In this document: piece after piece, positions 14,307-20,235 of the stretch
Layout of the letters: the number at the start of each line of letters is the position of its first letter
Numbering within the stretch: the stretch's first letter is position 1
DNA from: Oscillospiraceae bacterium
GTDB taxonomy: Bacteria > Bacillota > Clostridia > Oscillospirales > Oscillospiraceae
NCBI GenBank assembly: GCA_020025395.1
Contig: JAHHSE010000013.1
Span: 1-20,235, forward strand
Length of the DNA: 20,235 nucleotides
Reading direction: 5' to 3'
Notes under the pieces: model-generated
Told to the model about the DNA's origin: nothing
The model's input: the letters and a program-made list of their open reading frames with translations, nothing else
Database searches by the model: none
Made by a program: the position numbers and the translations under genes

Positions 14307-15380
14307 ATGAGACGGGAAATTGCCCTTCTTTTGGGGCTGGCCCTCACGCTCTCTCCTCTGACTGGCTGCGTGCGGGAGAGGAGAGAGCGCACCATTCGGG
14401 TGGGGGTGACCCTGTATCAGCAGGAGGATACCTTTATTTCCGCCCTGGCCCAGAGCCTGCAGCAGAAGGCCCTGGAGGAGGAACGGATCAGGGGAATCAA
14501 AATGAACCTGAGCATGATGGACGGGTGGGGCAGTCAGGCGGTTCAGACCGAGCAGATTGACCGCTTTCTGGACAAAGGATGTGATGTGATCTGTGTCAAT
14601 CTGGTGGATCGGACCGCGGCCTCCACCATTATCGACAAGGCCCATGCTGCCCAGGTTCCCATCATCTTCTTTAACCGTGAGCCCATTCGGGAGGATCTGG
14701 ACCGCTGGGACCGGGCCTATTATGTAGGCAGCCATGCCGCCCAGGCGGGTGAGCTTCAGGGGGAGCTGGTGGCCCGGGCCTGGAGGGAATCATCTGAGCG
14801 GATGGACCGAAATGGAGACGGGGTCTTGCAATATGTGATGCTGGAGGGGGAGCCGGGTCATCAGGATGCCCTCCTCCGGACGGAATACAGCATCAAGACT
14901 CTGACCGAGGCGGGGATCACGGTGGAAAAGCTGGCCAACGACGCGGGGGATTGGCAGAGGGGAAAGGCCAGTGTGCTGATGACTCAATGGCTCCAGACCT
15001 ATGGGGATCAGATCGAGGTGGTCTTTTCCAACAATGACGACATGGCCCTGGGGGCCATTGACGCCTGCCTGGAGGCCGGACGCTCCAAGGAGGACCTGCC
15101 CTTTGTGGTGGGGGTAGATGCCACCCGGCCCGCCCTGGAAGCGGTGCGGGAGGGAACCCTGCAGGGAACGGTTCACAATGATGCCGACGGTCAGGCGGAA
15201 AGCATCCTGAGCCTGATCTGCGCCCTGGCGGAGGGAAGGGAGCCGGAGAAGGCCGTCCTGCTGGAGGGGGGGACCTATGTCTGGCTGAACCATACGGTGG
15301 TCACGAGAGAAAATGTAGACGAGATCAGAAGCGAGAGGAGGGCCGCCCCAATTTTGAAAGCGTTGGAGACCGGAAAATAG
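14307..15380 (+). CDS. Second MglB-like galactose-binding lipoprotein, probable sensory receptor
   Basis: This is a 357-residue paralogue of MglB with a clear lipobox LTGC (Cys21). AGGAGG-type sequence at 14296-14303 precedes ATG 14307. By eye alignment with E. coli MglB it keeps every contact: Asp41 and Phe43 (YQQEDTF), Asn123 (NREP), His185, Asp187 and Arg191 (GEPGHQDALLR), Trp216, Asn242/243 (NNDDMALG), Asp271 (GVDAT) and Asn291 (VHNDA). The calcium loop DRNGDGVLQY is at 167-176. Unlike the transporter receptor at 5864 it has the canonical His. No ABC subunits accompany it; it lies between the kinase cassette and galK. I infer that it senses galactose or glucose for the kinase. It could instead be a second receptor feeding MglAC. 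Confidence 0.87.
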   Translation: MRREIALLLGLALTLSPLTGCVRERRERTIRVGVTLYQQEDTFISALAQSLQQKALEEERIRGIKMNLSMMDGWGSQAVQTEQIDRFLDKGCDVICVNLVDRTAASTIIDKAHAAQVPIIFFNREPIREDLDRWDRAYYVGSHAAQAGELQGELVARAWRESSERMDRNGDGVLQYVMLEGEPGHQDALLRTEYSIKTLTEAGITVEKLANDAGDWQRGKASVLMTQWLQTYGDQIEVVFSNNDDMALGAIDACLEAGRSKEDLPFVVGVDATRPALEAVREGTLQGTVHNDADGQAESILSLICALAEGREPEKAVLLEGGTYVWLNHTVVTRENVDEIRSERRAAPILKALETGK

Positions 15381-15392
15381 GAGGAGACAGGA

Positions 15393-16667
15393 ATGGAACT
15401 GCAAAAGGAGACCCTGACACAGGGAAGGTGGGAGGAGATTTTCCTCCGCCTGTATGGGAAAGAGAATGTGAAGACTGCCCGCATCCGCTGCGCCCAGGTG
15501 CTGGAAGGCTTTGAGAAGACCTTTGGAAAAGGGCCGGAGGCGTTGTTCAGCGCGCCGGGACGGACCGAGCTGGGAGGAAATCACACCGATCACCAGCACG
15601 GGGCCGTGCTGGCGGGGGCGGTGGATCTGGATATCCTGGCGGCGGTCGCCCCCAACGAGAGCGGACGGGTCCGAATCCTGTCCCAAGGGTATCCCCTGAT
15701 AGAGCTGGACCTTAGAGACCTCCGTCCCAAAAAAGAGGAAGAGAATACCTCTGAAGCCCTGGTCCGGGGGGTTGCCGCCCGCTTTTCCCAGCTGGGCTGT
15801 CCGCTGGAGGGAAGAGGGCTGGATGCCTATGTGACCTCTGCGGTGCCCGGAGGGAGCGGTCTCTCCTCCTCTGCCGCCTTCGAGGTTTTGATGGGGACCA
15901 TCTTGAATGAACTCTTCTGGGACGGAAGGTGTTCTCCGGTGGAGATCGCCCAGATCGGGCAGTACGCTGAGAATTTCTACTTTGGAAAACCCTGCGGCCT
16001 GATGGACCAGATGGCCTCCTCTGTGGGCGGGGTGGTGGCCATTGATTTTGCCGACACCCAAAATCCGGTGGTGGAGCAGATTGCTCTGGACCTGGAAGCC
16101 GGAGGCTATGCGCTCTGCATCCTGGACTCCGGGGCGGACCATGCCGATCTCACCGGGGAGTATGCCGCCATTACCCGGGAGCTGAAGGAGGTCTGCCGCT
16201 TCTTTGGGAAAGAGGTCCTCCGTGAGGTGCCGGAGGAGGAGCTTCTGGCCTCTTTGCCGGAGCTTCGCCAGGTGACGGGGGACCGGGCCGTGCTTCGGGC
16301 GCTCCATGTCTGCGAAGAAAACCGACGGGCCAAAGCAGAGGCCGCTGCCCTCAAAAAGGGGGATCTGGAGGGCTTTCTCCGGCTGGTGCGGGATTCCGGG
16401 CGCTCCTCCGCCCTGTATCTCCAAAATGTAATCCCCTTGGGAGAGAAGACCCATCAGGAGCTGATGATGGCCCTGGCCCTCTGTGAGCGGCTCTTGGAGG
16501 GCCGCGGGGCGGTCCGTGTCCACGGGGGAGGCTTTGCGGGCACCGTCCAGGCCTTCGTTCCCCTGGAGCGGGCGGAGGAGTTCCGACAGGATATCGAGGG
16601 CTTTTTGGGAAAAGGCAGCTGTCACCAGGTCCGCATCCGCCCGATGGGCGGCGTTCGGCTGGCATAG
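15393..16667 (+). CDS. galK: Galactokinase (GHMP family, variant signature)
   Basis: GalK phosphorylates alpha-D-galactose to galactose-1-phosphate with ATP, the first committed Leloir step. AGGAGG (15379-15384) lies 8 bases before ATG 15393. The 424-residue protein is longer than E. coli GalK (382), with about 40 extra N-terminal residues. The galactokinase motif reads GRTELGGNHTDH (56-67), keeping Arg57, His64 and Asp66 but differing from the classical GRxN[LIV]IG[DE]HxDY at four places. The GHMP ATP-binding motif PGGSGLSSSAA (152-162), catalytic Asp205 (CGLMDQ) and C-terminal motif VHGGGFAGT (376-384) are present. Clustering with galT, galE and galM supports galactose as substrate. A related sugar kinase acting on another hexose is a less likely alternative. 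Confidence 0.88.
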   Translation: MELQKETLTQGRWEEIFLRLYGKENVKTARIRCAQVLEGFEKTFGKGPEALFSAPGRTELGGNHTDHQHGAVLAGAVDLDILAAVAPNESGRVRILSQGYPLIELDLRDLRPKKEEENTSEALVRGVAARFSQLGCPLEGRGLDAYVTSAVPGGSGLSSSAAFEVLMGTILNELFWDGRCSPVEIAQIGQYAENFYFGKPCGLMDQMASSVGGVVAIDFADTQNPVVEQIALDLEAGGYALCILDSGADHADLTGEYAAITRELKEVCRFFGKEVLREVPEEELLASLPELRQVTGDRAVLRALHVCEENRRAKAEAAALKKGDLEGFLRLVRDSGRSSALYLQNVIPLGEKTHQELMMALALCERLLEGRGAVRVHGGGFAGTVQAFVPLERAEEFRQDIEGFLGKGSCHQVRIRPMGGVRLA

Positions 16668-16678
16668 GGGGAGAAGAG

Positions 16679-18214
16679 ATGATCGATGAAGCCATTTCCA
16701 AGCTGGCGGCCTATGCCCTTCGTACCGGCCTGATTGAAGAAAGCGAGGTTCCGTGGGCCGTCAATCAAATACTGGATGTATTAAAAATGGACAGTTATAC
16801 CGATCCGGGAAGAGATTGGGGGGAAATCAACCTGACCTCTGTACTGGAAACCCTTTTGGAGTCCGCCGCCGCCCGCGGGCTGCTGGAGGAGGATACCGTC
16901 ACCCATCGGGATCTTTGGGACACCGAACTGATGGGCCGTCTCACCCCCAGGCCCGCCCAGGTCTGCCGGAGCTTTTGGGAGCGGTACCGAATCTCCCCTG
17001 AGGAGGCCACAGACTGGTACTATCAGTTCAGCCAGGACACCCATTACATCCGCCGGGACCGAATCAAAAAGGATTTGAAATGGGTGACCTCCACACCCTA
17101 TGGGCCGCTGGACATCACCATCAACCTCTCCAAGCCGGAAAAGGACCCCAGGGCCATTGCCGCCGCCAAGGCGGCCCCCCAGAGCGGATATCCCAAGTGC
17201 CAGCTCTGCCGGGAAAATGAGGGATATGCCGGTCGGGTGGACCATCCCGCCCGGCAGAACCACCGGATCATCCCTCTCACCATTGACGGAACGGACTGGT
17301 TTTTCCAATACTCCCCCTATGTCTACTACAATGAGCACTGCATCGTATTCAGCGGCTCCCACACCCCCATGAGGATTGACCGCTCCACCTTTCAAAAGCA
17401 GTTGGATTTTGTGCGCCAGTTTCCCCATTATTTTGTAGGCTCCAACGCGGATCTGCCCATTGTGGGGGGGTCCATCCTAAGCCATGATCATTTCCAGGGA
17501 GGGCGTTATTCCTTTGCCATGGAGAAGGCCCCCATCGAGCGGGAGGTCCGCTTCCCCGGCTTTGACCGGGTGGAGGGGGGAATCGTCCGATGGCCCATGT
17601 CGGTCCTCCGTCTGCGGTGCGCCGACGGGGAGCAGCTGGTGGACCTGGCGGATGCCATCCTTACGGCCTGGAGGGGATATACCGATGAGGCGGCCTTCCT
17701 CTTTGCAGAGACCGGGGGAGAACCCCATAACACCATCACCCCCATTGCCCGGATGCGGGACGGGAAATTCGAGCTGGATCTGGTGCTGCGGAACAATCTG
17801 ACCACGGAGGAGTATCCCCTGGGGGTCTATCATCCCCATCCGGAGCTTCACCACATCAAGAAGGAGAACATCGGTCTGATCGAGGTGATGGGGCTGGCGG
17901 TCCTGCCCGCCCGGCTGAAGGGGGAGCTGGCCCGGCTGGCCCGGGCCATGGTCACGGGGGAAGCCCTTTGTGGGGACCTGGAAAAACACGCGGACTGGGC
18001 GGAGAGCCTGAAGAAACGGCATACCTTTACCGAGGAGAATGCAATGGAGATCCTTCAGGAGGAGGTGGGCCTGGTCTTTGCCCGGGTATTGGAGGATGCC
18101 GGAGTCTATAAATGCACTCCGGAGGGCCGGACGGCCTTCCTGCGTTTTGTGAGGTATGCGGCAGAACATCTGGGGGAGACCCCGGAGAGAAGGAACTGGG
18201 AGGTAAAGCGATGA
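16679..18214 (+). CDS. galT: UDP-glucose--hexose-1-phosphate uridylyltransferase, class II GalT
   Basis: GalT exchanges galactose-1-phosphate with UDP-glucose to give UDP-galactose and glucose-1-phosphate. The 511-residue size and the motifs YPKCQLCRENEGYAGR and GGSILSHDHFQGG place it in the Firmicutes GalT family 2 rather than the shorter E. coli type. His269 and His271 in SHDHFQ occupy the active-site motif corresponding to the HPHxQ of class I enzymes. Glu-, Gly- and Pro-rich C-terminal segments (NTITPIARM, YHPHPELHHIKKENIGLIEVMGLAVLP) are typical of the family. The start at ATG 16679 follows an AGGGGGAG site that overlaps the galK stop. The galT stop overlaps the galE start as ATGA. Confidence 0.94.
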   Translation: MIDEAISKLAAYALRTGLIEESEVPWAVNQILDVLKMDSYTDPGRDWGEINLTSVLETLLESAAARGLLEEDTVTHRDLWDTELMGRLTPRPAQVCRSFWERYRISPEEATDWYYQFSQDTHYIRRDRIKKDLKWVTSTPYGPLDITINLSKPEKDPRAIAAAKAAPQSGYPKCQLCRENEGYAGRVDHPARQNHRIIPLTIDGTDWFFQYSPYVYYNEHCIVFSGSHTPMRIDRSTFQKQLDFVRQFPHYFVGSNADLPIVGGSILSHDHFQGGRYSFAMEKAPIEREVRFPGFDRVEGGIVRWPMSVLRLRCADGEQLVDLADAILTAWRGYTDEAAFLFAETGGEPHNTITPIARMRDGKFELDLVLRNNLTTEEYPLGVYHPHPELHHIKKENIGLIEVMGLAVLPARLKGELARLARAMVTGEALCGDLEKHADWAESLKKRHTFTEENAMEILQEEVGLVFARVLEDAGVYKCTPEGRTAFLRFVRYAAEHLGETPERRNWEVKR

Positions 18215-19203
18215 AGAAAACCGTTCTTGTGGCCGGAGGAGCCGGCTATATTGGCAGCCATATGGTAGCCCTGCTGGCAGAGAGGGACTACCATGTAATC
18301 GTGGCGGACAATCTCTGCACCGGGCACCGGGAGGCGGTAAAAGGGGCCGGAAAACTCTATGTGGGGGACATTCGGGACCGGGCCTTTTTGGACCGGGTCT
18401 TTGGAGAAAATCAAATCGACGGGGTGATCAACTTTGCCGCCTGTTCTCTGGTGGGAGAGAGCGTCCAGGACCCGCTCAAATATTATGGAAACAATGTGGC
18501 CGGGGCACAGTCCATCCTGACCGCCATGAAGGACTACGGGGTGAAGAAGATGGTCTTCTCCTCTACCGCCGCCACCTATGGAGAGCCGGAGAAACAGCCC
18601 ATTGAGGAGGGGGACCGCACCGACCCCACCAACCCCTATGGGGCCACCAAGCTGGCCGTTGAGGGGATGCTGAAATGGTGCGACCGGGCCTATGGAATTC
18701 ACTATGCGGCCCTGCGGTATTTCAATGCCGCCGGGTCCAATCCCGAAGCGGGGATCGGGGAGGACCACGATCCGGAGTCCCACCTCATCCCCCTGGTGAT
18801 GAAGACAGCCCTGGGCCAGCGGGAACACATCGGCATCTTTGGAGAGGACTACCCCACCCGGGACGGGACCTGTATCCGGGACTACATCCATGTCCGGGAT
18901 CTGGCGGAGGCCCATCTGCTGGCTTTGGAGCATTTGGAAAAGACCGGGGAGAGCGGGATCTTCAACCTGGGCAGCGGAACGGGATACTCGGTGAGGGAGA
19001 TCATCGAAACCGCCCGGAAGGTGACGGGCAAAGAGATTCCCGCCAAGGTGGAGCCGCGGCGGGGGGGAGATCCGTCCATCCTCATCGCCTCCAATCAAAA
19101 GGCGGCCGCCGTCCTGGGCTGGACCCCCAAGCGGGGTCTGGGGGAGATTGTGGCCGATGCCTGGACCTGGCACAGCGGCCATCCCAACGGGTATGGGGGC
19201 TGA
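18211..19203 (+). CDS. galE: UDP-glucose 4-epimerase
   Basis: GalE interconverts UDP-galactose and UDP-glucose with tightly bound NAD, closing the Leloir cycle. The 330-residue protein is a short-chain dehydrogenase/reductase-type epimerase: the NAD-binding motif GGAGYIG (9-15) is followed by the catalytic pair Tyr143 and Lys147 (YGATK) and a Thr119 or nearby serine in FSSTAATYG. Other landmarks are NVAGAQSIL, RYFNAAGSNPEAGIGEDHDPESHLIPLV and RDGTCIRDYIHVRDLAEAH, all typical of GalE. GGGAGG (18198-18203) lies 7 bases before ATG 18211, and the start overlaps the galT stop. The same frame is open for about 100 bases upstream inside galT, but that stretch has no suitable ribosome site and does not resemble GalE. 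Confidence 0.96.
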   Translation: MKKTVLVAGGAGYIGSHMVALLAERDYHVIVADNLCTGHREAVKGAGKLYVGDIRDRAFLDRVFGENQIDGVINFAACSLVGESVQDPLKYYGNNVAGAQSILTAMKDYGVKKMVFSSTAATYGEPEKQPIEEGDRTDPTNPYGATKLAVEGMLKWCDRAYGIHYAALRYFNAAGSNPEAGIGEDHDPESHLIPLVMKTALGQREHIGIFGEDYPTRDGTCIRDYIHVRDLAEAHLLALEHLEKTGESGIFNLGSGTGYSVREIIETARKVTGKEIPAKVEPRRGGDPSILIASNQKAAAVLGWTPKRGLGEIVADAWTWHSGHPNGYGG

Positions 19204-19206
19204 GAG

Positions 19207-20229
19207 ATGGTGGAACAAAAGCCCTTTGGCGCCATAGAGGGGGAGGAGATCCCCCTCCTCTGCCTTTCCGATGGAGATATCCGGGTGGAGTTGCTCCCCT
19301 TTGGGGCGGCGGTCCGGTCCATTTGGGTGCCGGACCGAGCGGGGAAACCCACCGACATCTGCCTGGGCTATGAGGATTTGGAGAGCTATCAGAAGCTGGA
19401 CGCCTGTTTGGGCGGGACCATTGGCCGATGCGCCAACCGCATCGGAGGGGCATCCTTCGTCCTGAACGGGGAGGTCTGCCGCCTTACCGCCAACGAGGGG
19501 AAAAATACCCTCCACGGGGGAAAAACGGGCTTTCATCAAAAGCTCTGGACCTATGTCTTAAGGGAGAAGGGGGTGACCTTTACCCTGGAGTCTCCGGACG
19601 GAGAGGAGGGTTTTCCGGGAAATCTCCATACAGAGGTTGCATATACCCTGGATGAGGGCTGTCTCACCATCGAGTACCGGGGAAGATGCGACAGGGATAC
19701 GGTGGTAAACCTCACCCATCACGGCTATTTCAATCTGGGGGGGCAGGGGAGCGGACCCATCGGGGATCATGTGCTGTCCATTCGGGCCGGCCGTTATACC
19801 CCCACGGATTCCGGCAATGTACCCACCGGAGAGCTGGCCCCGGTCCGAAATACCCCTCTGGACTTTCAGAGGCCCGGGGAGGTGGGGGAGCGGCTCTCCC
19901 ATCCCTTTCTGAAGGCCACACGGGGCTTTGACCATAACTTTGTTTTGGAGGAGGGAGAGGGTCCGGCGGTGACCCTAAGCTGTCCCCGCACCGGAATAAG
20001 ACTGGAGATGACCACCACTCTGGAGGGGATGCAGCTCTACACCGCCGGGTATCTGACCCCCCGAAAGGGTAAGGAGGGGGCGGTCTACGGACCCTTCCAC
20101 GGACTTTGTCTGGAGACCCAGCATTTTCCTGACGCGGCAAATCAAAGGAACTTCCCCACCTCCATTCTGCGGGCGGGGGAGCGTTTGGAGGAGAGGACGG
20201 CCTTTCGCTTTTTCCATGATGCAGAGTAA
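19207..20229 (+). CDS. galM: Aldose 1-epimerase (galactose mutarotase)
   Basis: GalM interconverts beta- and alpha-D-galactose, supplying the alpha anomer used by GalK. The 340-residue length is normal. Catalytic residues are recognisable: His103 in NTLHGGKTGFHQKLW, His172 in LTHHGYFNLGG, and Glu303 in LCLETQHFPDAAN, the expected general base. The substrate-binding GRCANRI stretch near residue 76 is also present. ATG 19207 lies 3 bases after the galE stop; the ribosome site is weak (GGGGG/GAGAG within galE), so translation is probably coupled to galE. The gene is complete, ending 6 bases before the window edge; no terminator is visible because the window stops. Confidence 0.94.
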   Translation: MVEQKPFGAIEGEEIPLLCLSDGDIRVELLPFGAAVRSIWVPDRAGKPTDICLGYEDLESYQKLDACLGGTIGRCANRIGGASFVLNGEVCRLTANEGKNTLHGGKTGFHQKLWTYVLREKGVTFTLESPDGEEGFPGNLHTEVAYTLDEGCLTIEYRGRCDRDTVVNLTHHGYFNLGGQGSGPIGDHVLSIRAGRYTPTDSGNVPTGELAPVRNTPLDFQRPGEVGERLSHPFLKATRGFDHNFVLEEGEGPAVTLSCPRTGIRLEMTTTLEGMQLYTAGYLTPRKGKEGAVYGPFHGLCLETQHFPDAANQRNFPTSILRAGERLEERTAFRFFHDAE

Positions 20230-20235
20230 AACGGG

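Noticed and set aside
14790..16625. A 611-codon open frame on the minus strand opposite the second binding protein and galK
   Set aside because: It is a shadow of strongly GC3-biased genes: no ribosome site, low-complexity translation rich in Gly, Leu, His and Pro, and it lies opposite two clear genes.
18106..19539. Long minus-strand open frame opposite galE and galM (and similar ones at 2160-3455 and 12484-13500)
   Set aside because: Same antisense artefact of high GC; no start signals and no recognisable protein features.

Overview
The window reads as chromosomal DNA from a GC-rich member of the Clostridia. Codons favour G or C at the third position, strong AGGAGG-type ribosome sites precede most genes, and lipobox-type sugar-binding lipoproteins indicate a single-membrane cell envelope. 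The Rel, GalK and class II GalT sequences resemble those of gut Oscillospiraceae such as Flavonifractor and its relatives. That placement is inferred from recall, not from a search. All 15 protein genes are on the + strand and fill nearly the whole window. The longest non-coding stretch is about 145 bases. I saw no tRNA, rRNA, CRISPR array, transposon or phage gene.

Region 1 (1-5719) is housekeeping: recJ (single-strand exonuclease), rel (bifunctional (p)ppGpp synthetase/hydrolase) four bases behind it, a rho-independent terminator, and a zinc peptidase of family M16.

Region 2 (5720-9857) is a galactose/glucose ABC-importer operon: mglB (lipoprotein receptor), mglA (tandem ATPase), mglC (permease) and a 74-residue single-span membrane protein I do not recognise. 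The leader upstream of mglB has a good -10 box with no clear -35 box, phased T-tracts and an imperfect inverted repeat, which suits an activated promoter. A terminator-like hairpin between mglB and mglA probably lowers transporter expression relative to the binding protein. A strong terminator ends the operon.

Region 3 (9858-20229) looks like one long transcription unit: an AraC-type response regulator, a YesM/LytS-type membrane histidine kinase, a membrane-anchored divergent sugar-binding-type protein, a second MglB-like lipoprotein, then the full Leloir set galK, galT, galE and galM. Intergenic gaps are 3-19 bases, or the genes overlap (GTGA, ATGA).

Taken together, the window encodes galactose uptake (mgl), probable extracellular sensing (kinase plus two binding-protein-like partners) and catabolism to UDP-sugar/glucose-1-phosphate (gal). 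The most interesting part is the sensor cassette. A kinase/regulator pair carries two different periplasmic-binding-protein-fold partners. One keeps essentially every galactose-contact residue of MglB and the other appears to have lost them. The pair is built into the same operon as the catabolic enzymes it may control. Three-component precedents exist (AraPST in Geobacillus, XylFII-LytS in Clostridium), but a four-gene sensor with a transporter-receptor paralogue is worth testing.
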